NCBI GenBank assembly: GCA_903920315.1
Contig: CAIXLU010000623.1
Span: 1-44,839, forward strand
Direction: 5' to 3'
DNA from: an uncultured Oscillochloris sp.
GTDB taxonomy: Bacteria > Chloroflexota > Chloroflexia > Chloroflexales > Chloroflexaceae
Length of the DNA: 44,839 bases
Each line of letters begins with the position of its first letter. Positions within the stretch are counted from its first letter, which is position 1. Below the pieces are notes generated by a model that saw only the letters and a program-made list of their open reading frames with translations, was not told the DNA's origin and did no database searches. The position numbers were made by a program, and so were the translations under genes. Shown piece after piece: positions 10,119 to 18,612 of the stretch.

Positions 10119-11135
10119 ATGCACCTGATAGTCGATCAGATCGGCAGCTTCATCTCCAAGCATCAGGGCCGCCTGCGGGTCGAAAAGGGCAAGGATCGGC
10201 TGGCCGAGGTACCGCTGCTACACCTGGAGCAGGTGATCATCTGTAGCAACGGCGTGGCCCTCAGCAGCGACGTGGTGCGCGCCTGCTGCAAGGAGGGCAT
10301 CCCCATCCACTTCCTCAACGGTCGTGACGGCGACGACTATGGCACCCTGGTGCATAGCGGGCTGACGGGCATGGCCCTGACGAAGCGTGCACAGCTACGG
10401 GCCTACGAGGAGGGACGCGGGCTGGATCTGGCCCGCGCCTTCGCGAGCGGCAAGGTGCAGAGCCAGGCCAATCTGCTCCGCTACATCGCCAAGTATCGCA
10501 AGGAGGCCGACCCCGACATCTACGCTGCCCTGACGATGGCGGCCACCGAGGTACTCGACGCCCTGCCAACCCTGGCGCGGGTGACGGGCGAGCTGGGTGA
10601 GGCGACCCGCGCAGCCCTGATGGGTGCTGAGGGCCGTGCGGCGGCGCGCTACTGGCAGGCCATCGCCACAGTGCTGCCCACCGAGCTAGGCTGGCCGGGG
10701 CGCGAGACCCAGGGCGCGGGGGATCGCTTTAACCAGGCGCTCAACTACGGCTATGCCGTGCTGCGATCCCAGGTGCGCCAAGCGCTGCTGCTGGCCGGGC
10801 TGGAGCCAATGGCCGGCTTCCTACACGCCGACCGGCCTGGCAAGCCCTCGCTGACCCTCGACCTAATCGAAGAGTTTCGCCAGGCGGTGGTGGATCGCAC
10901 CTTGATCGGTCAGGTCAACCGAGGCGTCGATCTCGTCCAGCAGGAGGACGGACTGCTTGACGCAGCCACGCGCAAACGCATCGTCGAGAAGCTGCTGGAG
11001 CGCATGGAGTCGACCGAGCCCTACCAGGGCAAGCGCCAGCCGCTGCGCCACATCCTCCAACTCCAGGCACGCCAGATCGCCACCTACGTGCGCGGCGAGC
11101 GCGAGATCTACACGCCCTTCGTGATGGGATGGTGA
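10119..11135 (+). CDS. cas1: Cas1 integrase
   Basis: Cas1 inserts new spacers as a complex with Cas2. The 338-aa protein has the N-terminal beta region with FLNGRDGDDYG, and the catalytic C-terminal helical domain with the expected metal ligands. These are E171 in GAEGRAAARYW, H236 in GFLHADRPGKPSL, and the acidic pair in LDLIEEFR (E251). The start ATG follows GAGGGCGAG. It begins 219 bases after cas6 and ends three bases before cas2. Length and motifs are normal. Confidence 0.95.
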   Translation: MHLIVDQIGSFISKHQGRLRVEKGKDRLAEVPLLHLEQVIICSNGVALSSDVVRACCKEGIPIHFLNGRDGDDYGTLVHSGLTGMALTKRAQLRAYEEGRGLDLARAFASGKVQSQANLLRYIAKYRKEADPDIYAALTMAATEVLDALPTLARVTGELGEATRAALMGAEGRAAARYWQAIATVLPTELGWPGRETQGAGDRFNQALNYGYAVLRSQVRQALLLAGLEPMAGFLHADRPGKPSLTLDLIEEFRQAVVDRTLIGQVNRGVDLVQQEDGLLDAATRKRIVEKLLERMESTEPYQGKRQPLRHILQLQARQIATYVRGEREIYTPFVMGW

Positions 11136-11138
11136 GCG

Positions 11139-11411
11139 ATGCAGTGCCTGCTGATCTATGACATTCCCGACGACAAGGCGCGTGCGAAGGTGGCCGACGC
11201 CTGCCTAGACTACGGGCTGCTGCGCGTGCAGTTCAGCGCATTTCGCGGTGATCTGAGCCGCACGCACCAGCGCGAGCTGTTCGGCGAGATCCGCAAGCGG
11301 CTGGGCAAAAAGCCAGGAAACATCCAGCTCTTCCCGCTGGACGAGCGGAGTTGGGCGGCGCGGCGGGAGATTTCCCAGGGGGAGGGGAGCAATGGAGAGC
11401 AACACCTTTGA
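11139..11411 (+). CDS. cas2: Cas2 adaptation protein
   Basis: Cas2 is the structural partner of Cas1 in spacer acquisition. The protein begins with the ferredoxin-fold strand CLLIYDIPDD, carrying the conserved Asp, then RVQFSAFRGDLS and NIQLFPLDERSW. At 90 aa it is normal for the family. It lies between cas1 and cas4, and its last 20 bases overlap the start of cas4, which suggests coupled translation of the adaptation genes. Confidence 0.93.
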   Translation: MQCLLIYDIPDDKARAKVADACLDYGLLRVQFSAFRGDLSRTHQRELFGEIRKRLGKKPGNIQLFPLDERSWAARREISQGEGSNGEQHL

Positions 11412-11991
11412 AGTCACGGATCTGAAGCAGTGGGTCTACTGTCCGCGAGTAGTGTACTATCGCTACTGCCTGCCAGACGTGCGACCGGTAACGGTACTCA
11501 TGGAGGCAGGGATCGCCGGACACCGCGACGAGGGTGCACGTGAAGAGCGGCGCTCGCTGCGGCCCTACGGGCTAACGGAGGGCGAGCGAGCCTTCGACCT
11601 AGCGCTGCGCTCGGAGCGGCTGGGTCTGCGTGGGCGGCTCGATCTCGCGGTCGCAGTGCCAGGGCGAACAACGCCGGGGGCCGAGGCAGTGGTTGTAGAG
11701 TACAAAGACAGCGAGCGGGCGGCGGGGGCGCACTTCAAGCTCCAGATGGCGGCCTACGCGCTGCTGCTGGAGGAGGCGTGGGGGCTGCCGGTACGGCGGG
11801 GCTTCTTCTACGCCATCCCGACCCGACAGGTAGAGCCGGTGACGATCACGGCGGCGCTACGGCGGAAGGTGGCGCAGACAGTGAGTGACCTGAGGGCGGC
11901 AGTGGTGGGCGAGCGCCTGCCAGAGGCTCCGGAGAGCAGACGGCCATGTGTGAGCTGCGAGTTCCGACGATTCTGCAATGACGTGGTCTGA
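11392..11991 (+). CDS. cas4: Cas4 nuclease
   Basis: Cas4 is an iron-sulfur PD-(D/E)XK nuclease that trims prespacers and checks for a PAM. The four cluster cysteines are visible: C17 in VYCPR, and C186, C189 and C195 in the tail CVSCEFRRFC. The nuclease core is GRLDLAV, then VVVEYKDS (E-x-K), then the QMAAYALL motif. The 199-aa length is standard. The ATG lies inside the end of cas2. It is the last cas gene before the array leader, the usual position for adaptation genes. Confidence 0.93.
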   Translation: MESNTFEVTDLKQWVYCPRVVYYRYCLPDVRPVTVLMEAGIAGHRDEGAREERRSLRPYGLTEGERAFDLALRSERLGLRGRLDLAVAVPGRTTPGAEAVVVEYKDSERAAGAHFKLQMAAYALLLEEAWGLPVRRGFFYAIPTRQVEPVTITAALRRKVAQTVSDLRAAVVGERLPEAPESRRPCVSCEFRRFCNDVV

Positions 11992-12282
11992 TCGGTCGCA
12001 AAAGAGGCGCTGTGGTCGTCCCGCTCGCAACTCGGCGTGATTGCACCCTCAGCGGAGCTAGTGGGTGGCAGGGTGTCGGAGTTTCCGTACAGGTTTGAGG
12101 CATAGCGACAGCAAATGGCACCGCTCGCAACTTAACGCGGTTTTGGAACAAAGAGCGAGTTGCGGGCGGCTGCGCCAGATGCTACCATAGGGCGTGATCA
12201 GCGATGCGCCAGAAACGCCCAGGAAGCATGAAAGGAGCGGTATCTGTCCGGTATGACCTGTGTGAGCGATGCGAGGGGCGGG
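11992..12282 (+). promoter_or_regulatory. CRISPR leader
   Basis: This gene-free stretch between cas4 and the first repeat is the probable leader. CCGCTCGCAACT occurs at 12021 and again exactly 100 bases later at 12121. An inverted relative, GCGAGTTGCGGGCGG, lies at 12155-12169; its CGAGTTGCG is the exact complement of CGCAACTCG in the first copy. The repeated motifs could be binding sites for host factors in spacer integration or for a regulator. The leader side is inferred from cas gene position, from the promoter at 12160, and from the diverged repeat near the other end. Confidence 0.7.
12160..12188 (+). promoter_or_regulatory. Possible pre-crRNA promoter
   Basis: TTGCGG at 12160-12165 and TACCAT at 12183-12188 are 17 bases apart and reasonable matches to sigma70 boxes. 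Transcription would start near 12195, about 90 bases before the first repeat. The -35 box overlaps the inverted leader motif, so a protein bound there could control array transcription. This is a pattern match only. Confidence 0.45.
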
Positions 12283-14525
12283 CCGCGAGCCCTACGATCC
12301 GCCAGAGGATGCTGAAAGAATGTCTTTTGATTCGACGATGCAGTATTTTTCACGCCGCGAGCCCTACGATCCGCCAGAGGATGCTGAAAGCATCCTATCC
12401 CCGCCGTTGCGCTGGCGGCAAATACCGCGAGCCCTACGATCCGCCAGAGGATGCTGAAAGTCGCCAACGCCTTCGGCCATACCGCTTTTATGATCCGCGA
12501 GCCCTACGATCCGCCAGAGGATGCTGAAAGTTGCTAACCGTGAAGAAGTGACCCGTAGAGTCAAGCCGCGAGCCCTACGATCCGCCAGAGGATGCTGAAA
12601 GGGTCGCTTTGGCGGTGATCAGGGCGGTGATCCATCCGCGAGCCCTACGATCCGCCAGAGGATGCTGAAAGCCTGACGGGTTGGGCGGGTGGCAGTGGGC
12701 AATGACCCGCGAGCCCTACGATCCGCCAGAGGATGCTGAAAGTTTATCGTCTGACGGTGGTACGTGACGCTGGTGGCCCGCGAGCCCTACGATCCGCCAG
12801 AGGATGCTGAAAGTGCTCTCTCCAGAGAGCAGGTTCTATGTGCGGCTCCCCGCGAGCCCTACGATCCGCCAGAGGATGCTGAAAGATTCGGAGAGCGACT
12901 CTCCCCGAATAGCGTGATGCCGCCGCGAGCCCTACGATCCGCCAGAGGATGCTGAAAGGCCGACAACTCTATACGCCGTTTTTCGCTCACTTTCCGCGAG
13001 CCCTACGATCCGCCAGAGGATGCTGAAAGCCGTGTACCATCAGGCGCAGGGGACACCCCGACCTCCGCGAGCCCTACGATCCGCCAGAGGATGCTGAAAG
13101 AAGACGAGGGCCACGATGCCGAGCGCCCACATCGGCCCGCGAGCCCTACGATCCGCCAGAGGATGCTGAAAGGCTCATAATCGCGTAGGCTTCCAGCGGC
13201 AGCCCGCCCGCGAGCCCTACGATCCGCCAGAGGATGCTGAAAGTCCATGGGGGAGCGTTGGTCGGGCTTTTTCTTTTGTCCGCGAGCCCTACGATCCGCC
13301 AGAGGATGCTGAAAGTGACGACTCTGTAGATGGGAAGCCGCTGCATTTCCGACCGCGAGCCCTACGATCCGCCAGAGGATGCTGAAAGACTATATGATTG
13401 TGGACACACGGCCATCTTCAACAACCGCGAGCCCTACGATCCGCCAGAGGATGCTGAAAGCTTGTTGATTGAGTATTCTTAGCTCTCTTCTATTCCGCCG
13501 CGAGCCCTACGATCCGCCAGAGGATGCTGAAAGACCATCAGGAGGAAACCACGCCGCACCGAGATAATCCCGCGAGCCCTACGATCCGCCAGAGGATGCT
13601 GAAAGCCCCAAATTTCTGCTTAAAAAATGTTCTTTAGCCACCCGCGAGCCCTACGATCCGCCAGAGGATGCTGAAAGACTTTCTATGCTTCAATACAAAA
13701 ACGCCACGCTTTCCGCGAGCCCTACGATCCGCCAGAGGATGCTGAAAGCAGGAAGAAGGAGACAGCACAATGAAACTCACGAAGCCGCGAGCCCTACGAT
13801 CCGCCAGAGGATGCTGAAAGTTGGTCAATCACGTCACGCATCGCACCGAAACTACCGCGAGCCCTACGATCCGCCAGAGGATGCTGAAAGAATTCTCCCG
13901 GCGTCATCTTGTCCATCGGAGCCTCCCCGCGAGCCCTACGATCCGCCAGAGGATGCTGAAAGTGGAACCCGCGCCCCAGCCCGGTGACGGCTTCGCCCGC
14001 GAGCCCTACGATCCGCCAGAGGATGCTGAAAGAACAAGCGGCCCTGTGCCAATCGAGTAGCATGCCCCGCGAGCCCTACGATCCGCCAGAGGATGCTGAA
14101 AGATGGCTGCGGAAGGACGGTGACTTCCGCCACGTAGCCGCGAGCCCTACGATCCGCCAGAGGATGCTGAAAGCATGCGACGATAGCCCGGAACAGACGG
14201 TCGTTGGCACCCGCGAGCCCTACGATCCGCCAGAGGATGCTGAAAGACACACGACGGCCTTGACGCGCTGAGTACCGCTGAGCCGCGAGTCCTACGATCC
14301 GCCAGAGGATGCTGAAAGCCATTGCTTGCTGCTGTTCGTCCCGGCTCGTGTACCGCGAGCCCTACGATCCGCCAGAGGATGCTGAAAGCTAGACGATAGG
14401 ACACCTCTACGGTGCAGGGATAGCTCCCGCGAGCCCTACGATCCGCCAGAGGATGCTGAAAGAGCGTGCTTCCTGGTCATCGGCGTGGGAGGCTGGCCCG
14501 CGAGCCCTACGATCCGCCAGAGGAT
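12283..14525 (+). CRISPR. CRISPR array: 31 full 36-bp repeats, 31 spacers, one truncated repeat
   Basis: The 36-bp repeat starts CCGCGAGCCC and ends GATGCTGAAAG. Full copies run from 12283-12318 to 14427-14462. A 32nd copy begins at 14498 and is cut after its 28th base by the transposon at 14526. Spacers are 34-38 bp. Repeats are essentially identical except the one at 14283, which has GAGTCC for GAGCCC; this marks the older, leader-distal end. Within the repeat, ATCC (positions 15-18) and GGAT (25-28) form a short stem followed by GCTGAAAG, a plausible 8-nt 5' handle. I saw no spacer matching the rest of the window, but I could not search databases. Confidence 0.97.
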
Positions 14526-14575
14526 GGGCTCCCGGTAGAAATGGAACAGAAAATACCAATAAGCGGAAACGTGTA
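14526..14575 (+). repeat. Tn3-family left terminal inverted repeat
   Basis: It begins GGGCTCCCGGTAG and matches the reverse complement of 18622-18671 in 48 of 50 positions (mismatches at positions 6 and 44). It ends 11 bases before the tnpA stop codon. Its first base follows base 28 of the interrupted CRISPR repeat. Confidence 0.95.
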
Positions 14576-14586
14576 GCACAAGGTGA

Positions 14587-17580
14587 CTATGTATCGTCAG
14601 TCGTGCGGAGCGGGCGCCACTCGCCGCGCGCAATTGGCTCGTGCAGCGTGAAGGTGTAGCGGCCCAGCACATTGAGATGGGCAAAGCTGAGTGGCGAGAG
14701 TCGGGCCACATCGGCATCGGCCACCGGTTGACCGGAACGGCGCAGATGGTCGATGGCGCGCTCCATGTACATCGTGTTCCAGACGACAATTGCATTGACC
14801 ACCAGTCCGAGGGCGTGCAACTGATCCTCTTGCCCTTCGCGGTAGCGTTGTCGTAGCTCGCCGCGCTGGCCATAGCAGACGATGCGGGCCAGCTTGTGGC
14901 GGGCCTCCCCCCGATTCAGCTGGGTCAAGACTCGTCGGCGATAGGCCGCATCATTGAGGTAGTTGAGGAGAAACAGCGTTTTGATGATCCGCCCCAACTC
15001 CTGAAGGGCGCGGGCCACTGCCGTCGGGCGGTCGCCGCGCTGGAGCGTGCGCATGACCGACTCAATGTGGCACATGTCCATGGTCAGCGAGCCCGCGATG
15101 CGGAGCAGGTCGTCCCAATGGTCGATAATCCGCTGCGGCTGGATGCGATGGACTGCCAAGTCGTTGAGTTGGCCGTAGTCGGCGGTACGGTCGATCCGCC
15201 AGAAGCGGGTACCGCCAATATCACTGATCCGCGGGCTGAACTGGTAGCCCAAGAGCCAGAGCAGGCCGAACATGCTGTCGGCGTAGGCCCCCGTATCCGT
15301 CATAATCTCGCGGGGGTGGAGCGGGGTCTGCTGGCCTAACAGCAGGCTGATCAGCACCAGCGAGTCGCGGAGGGTGCCCGTGACGACAATACCGTGGAGG
15401 CCACTGTACTGATCGGCGGTGAGGTTGTCGTAGGTGACGCCGCGCTCGGGGCCGAAGTATGTGGGGTTGGCCGCCGCATGCACGGTGCGCAAAGGCACCA
15501 CAAAGCGCACGCCGTCCGCAGAGGCGACCTCCCCGCTGCCCCAGTGGTGCGTGAGCGTGAGCTGACTATGGGCCGCAACCAGGCCCGCGTTCGCACGCAG
15601 CAGGGTCTCGCTGCGGAGATAGTGTTGCTGCACCCAGCGCACGCGGTCATCACGCAGGGCGGGAATGCGGGCGTTGATCAGCGGGGCGATGCCAATATTG
15701 CAGGCATCGGCGATCACGATCGCACAGAGGCTGCTGGCGAGATCCTCTACCTCGGCGGTTCGCTCGCTCAGATGGGTGAACGCCTGGAGGAACCCGGTCC
15801 GTTGATGAACTTCGAGCAGCAGTTCGGGGAGATCGACCTGCGGCAGCAGGTGGGCGATCTGGTCACGTAGTTGGATGAGGCTGGCGGGTTCATCGAGGCG
15901 TTCGAGCGGGCTGAGGACGAGGTCGGGTTTGCCGTCGACGGTGGTGATGGTGACGGCAGCGTTGGCCGGAAGGGCCGCCACCGTGGTTTGGTAGGCGGTG
16001 TCGAGCTGCGTGGCAAGCTGGGCAAGCGCGGTCTCCCCATCCGCTGGCTTATCGAGGGCGCGACAAACCTGTGGGCGCGCCGCCTCCCAGGCGGCGCCGT
16101 GCACCATGCCGAGCCGGGGGTCGGCGTAGCGCAGGCTGGGCTGGACAAACACCTCGCGACGACGCAGGGCGGTGACCAGCCGATCCAGGACGCAGTAGGT
16201 GTAGCCAATCCGATCTGTGCGCTGCTCCCCCATGATCACATAGGGCCGCCACGCCGCCGTGACCACCTGGAGGGGCGCATCGGTGAAGGTGTGCCCACGT
16301 CGTCCCTCCTGTTGCGGGAGAAACTGATAGGCACGCACCACGGCCTTGCCGGCGGGGAGCGCGTCGAGCTGGATGGTCGTCAGGAAGCGGGGGCGAAAGC
16401 GGCTAATCCGCCGGTAGCGGGCAACCAGTGCCTCATAGGTCGTGTCGGCGGTGGGACGCGCCAAGGCACGCACCTGCGCGATGGCATCGTCCAAGGCGTC
16501 GTTGGCGTACTGTGCGGCGACCGCCGTGCGGATCGTTCCATCGGCGACCACGGGGTCACGCAGGATTGCCACGACCGCAGCAAGCGTGAGCGCGGCGGCA
16601 TCCAAGTCATTGAGCGTGCGCACCCGCGTCTGGATGCCGGCCTTGGCGGCCTCGCGGAGCAGGGCGGTCACGACCGCATCGAGCATATCGAGGATCGTGT
16701 CGTGGGCCAGGGCCACAAGGGTATGCAGGGCTGCGCGCAGGGTGGCGGCCCGGCGGGTGTCCGCAAGGCGAGCCAAGGTCTGCGCCCGTGCGGTCAAGGC
16801 GATCCGTGCCAGGGCGTGCAGGCGACTCAGCGGGAGCTGGCGCGGCAGGGCGGGGAGCAGCGGAAGGTCGTGGAGGGTGGCAAGGTGGTGGAGCGCATCG
16901 AGCAATCCCTGACTGCTGGGCGTGGTTGGCAGGCGGCGGATCTGCTCAAAGGGCGTGAGGTGCGCGTCCGGGGCGACGACGAGCAGGGCATCAAGGTGCT
17001 GGCGTTGCGCGAGGGTCAGATCCTGGGCCAGGATGCGCCAGATGCGGTCGCTGGCCCGGTCACGGACACGAGCGACATCGCGGGCCAACACGGTGATGCC
17101 GGGGAGCACGACCTTCTGGCGGATGAGCCAGGTCACGGCGCGCTCAAAGAGGGTGCTGGGCCGCTCCGTACCGAGCCAGGCGCAGGCAAAGAGCCAGCGG
17201 ATAAAGCGCCATCCCCGCTGGGGGTCGGTGTAGTCCACGTAGGCATAGCGCTGCCGGATGTCCACGGTATGGTGCCAGGGCATACGCGATGCCTGGTAGC
17301 GGGCAAGGTGATCGGTGGGGGTGATCGCCAATTGCTGGGCAAGGTAGCGGACCAGCACGTCCGGCACAGCGGTGGGGTCGGTGAGAAAGGTACCAAGCAG
17401 GCGTACCGTGGCGAGTTGCACGGCATAGCCAAGACGGGTATGATCGCTGCGAAGCGCCGTGAGAACGGCCCGGTCGGTCGCGTCAAGGTAGGCGCTGCGG
17501 ACAAGCTGGTCGGCGGAGGGGTCGGTGGCAAAGCGACCATAGCGGGCCACCTGGTCGGCGGCGAGGAATGCGACAGGCAT
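14587..17580 (-). CDS. tnpA: Tn3-family transposase TnpA
   Basis: This 997-aa protein has the length and layout of Tn3-family transposases: an N-terminal DNA-binding region (FLAADQVARYGRFA), a long helical middle, and a C-terminal DDE catalytic domain. The hallmark TDTGAYADSMFGLLWLLGYQFSPRI near residue 760 contains one catalytic Asp and the typical GY(Q/R)F(S/A)PRI end; LTHHWGSGEVASADG carries an earlier Asp. AAGGA lies seven bases before the ATG. It catalyses replicative transposition between the 50-bp ends. No frameshift is seen. Confidence 0.95.
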   Translation of the reverse strand: MPVAFLAADQVARYGRFATDPSADQLVRSAYLDATDRAVLTALRSDHTRLGYAVQLATVRLLGTFLTDPTAVPDVLVRYLAQQLAITPTDHLARYQASRMPWHHTVDIRQRYAYVDYTDPQRGWRFIRWLFACAWLGTERPSTLFERAVTWLIRQKVVLPGITVLARDVARVRDRASDRIWRILAQDLTLAQRQHLDALLVVAPDAHLTPFEQIRRLPTTPSSQGLLDALHHLATLHDLPLLPALPRQLPLSRLHALARIALTARAQTLARLADTRRAATLRAALHTLVALAHDTILDMLDAVVTALLREAAKAGIQTRVRTLNDLDAAALTLAAVVAILRDPVVADGTIRTAVAAQYANDALDDAIAQVRALARPTADTTYEALVARYRRISRFRPRFLTTIQLDALPAGKAVVRAYQFLPQQEGRRGHTFTDAPLQVVTAAWRPYVIMGEQRTDRIGYTYCVLDRLVTALRRREVFVQPSLRYADPRLGMVHGAAWEAARPQVCRALDKPADGETALAQLATQLDTAYQTTVAALPANAAVTITTVDGKPDLVLSPLERLDEPASLIQLRDQIAHLLPQVDLPELLLEVHQRTGFLQAFTHLSERTAEVEDLASSLCAIVIADACNIGIAPLINARIPALRDDRVRWVQQHYLRSETLLRANAGLVAAHSQLTLTHHWGSGEVASADGVRFVVPLRTVHAAANPTYFGPERGVTYDNLTADQYSGLHGIVVTGTLRDSLVLISLLLGQQTPLHPREIMTDTGAYADSMFGLLWLLGYQFSPRISDIGGTRFWRIDRTADYGQLNDLAVHRIQPQRIIDHWDDLLRIAGSLTMDMCHIESVMRTLQRGDRPTAVARALQELGRIIKTLFLLNYLNDAAYRRRVLTQLNRGEARHKLARIVCYGQRGELRQRYREGQEDQLHALGLVVNAIVVWNTMYMERAIDHLRRSGQPVADADVARLSPLSFAHLNVLGRYTFTLHEPIARGEWRPLRTTDDT

Positions 17581-17618
17581 GGCAGGGTCCTTCGGGTCAG
17601 CAGGGAAGCGCAGCAGTT

Positions 17619-17721
17619 CCTGTGAGAATGAACGTTCTCACAGTAAACGTGATACCATCCCTGCATTGGGAAGCCTTCCGATGCCTCCCTCGATGGACCG
17701 CCAGATAATGATTATCACAGG
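17619..17721. promoter_or_regulatory. Resolution site between tnpA and the recombinase
   Basis: TGTGAGAA (17621-17628) and TTCTCACA (17635-17642) are perfect inverted arms around TGAACG, the layout of a core site for a tyrosine recombinase. A second palindrome, GATAATGATTATC, lies at 17704-17716, and CACAGG-type ends recur (CCTGTGAGAA at 17619, TTATCACAGG at 17712). This looks like a core plus accessory sites, as in the Tn4430 IRS. The divergent promoters must also lie here, so the recombinase may repress both genes by binding; that is inference. Confidence 0.65.
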
Positions 17722-17733
17722 AATGAGGCGCTG

Positions 17734-18612
17734 ATGGAACCGCTGCCGCTCCCCGAGGCCATCGCACGCTTCCTCTCCGACCTGCAGCGCACCGCGTGCT
17801 CGCCCCACACCACGCGCGCCTATCGGACGGAGCTGAATCACCTCGTCGCCTGCCACGCTGGATCCGTGGGGGCGATCTCCGTCGACGTGGTACGTGCAGC
17901 GCTCGCCCGCCGCGACGGCCGGAGCCCGGCGAGCCGTGCCCGCACCATGGCCGCGCTCAACAGCTTCCTCACCTGGGCGGTCAAACACGACCTGCTCGAC
18001 GCGAACCCGCTCATCACGCTCGACCGCGTGAAGGTGCCGGAGCCAGGGCCGCGCGGGGTCGCGCGGAACCAGATTGATGCGGTGCTGAAGGTCATCCCGC
18101 ATGACCATCTCCGTGACCAGTTGCTCTTTCGGTTGCTCGCCGAGACCGGCCTGCGCATCAGCGAGGCGCTCCAGCTTGATGTGGACGATCTCGACCTGAC
18201 CCACGACGATGAGCACCTCTATGTCCTCGGCAAGGGCGGACATCGCCGCACGGTGCTGCTCGACGACCCGAAACTCGTGAACCTGCTCCGGCGCTACGTG
18301 AAGGAGACGCAGGCGCGGCACGGGCCACTGTTCCGGGCGTTGAAGAACGGTGACGGCCAGCCGCTGCGCTACCAGACCATCCAGGCGCGATGGGCGACCT
18401 ACTGCGCCGAGGTCGGCGTTGACTGCACCCTGCACCAGCTCCGCCACAGCCACGCGACCGCCCTGGTTCAGGACGGGGTGAGCCTGGCGACCATCCGCAA
18501 GCGCCTTGGCCACAAACACATCCAGACCACGCTCCGCTATGCCGAGCAGAGCGACGCGGTGGCGGATACCGAGATGCGACAGCGTCGGCGGGCGCTCCAG
18601 CGCACGCGATAA
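17734..18612 (+). CDS. tnpI: Tyrosine recombinase (TnpI-like resolvase)
   Basis: The 292-aa protein has an N-terminal SAM-like core-binding domain (residues 10-95, FLSDLQRTACSPHTTRAYRTEL) and a catalytic domain with all expected residues. These are R141 in TGLRISEAL, a Lys in VLGKGGHRRTV, H234-x-x-R237 in HQLRH, H260 in LGHKH, and the nucleophile Y269 in TTLRYAEQ. AGGAATGAGG precedes the ATG. Its length is close to that of TnpI of Tn4430. It would resolve cointegrates at the palindromic site next to its start. Being inside the terminal repeats, it belongs to the transposon and is not a phage integrase. Confidence 0.9.
   Translation: MEPLPLPEAIARFLSDLQRTACSPHTTRAYRTELNHLVACHAGSVGAISVDVVRAALARRDGRSPASRARTMAALNSFLTWAVKHDLLDANPLITLDRVKVPEPGPRGVARNQIDAVLKVIPHDHLRDQLLFRLLAETGLRISEALQLDVDDLDLTHDDEHLYVLGKGGHRRTVLLDDPKLVNLLRRYVKETQARHGPLFRALKNGDGQPLRYQTIQARWATYCAEVGVDCTLHQLRHSHATALVQDGVSLATIRKRLGHKHIQTTLRYAEQSDAVADTEMRQRRRALQRTR

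Noticed and set aside
12198-14404. Many short ORFs across 12198-14404 on both strands
   Set aside because: They are translations of the CRISPR repeats (recurring REPYDPPEDAE, FSILWRIVGLA) and not genes.
15871-17625. 584-codon plus-strand ORF opposite tnpA
   Set aside because: It is an antisense shadow of the transposase in GC-rich sequence, with no ribosome site or family resemblance.
17734-18612. Tyrosine recombinase as a phage or integron integrase
   Set aside because: It lies wholly inside the transposon ends next to a palindromic site, so it fits a cointegrate resolvase; no attachment sites or gene cassettes were seen.
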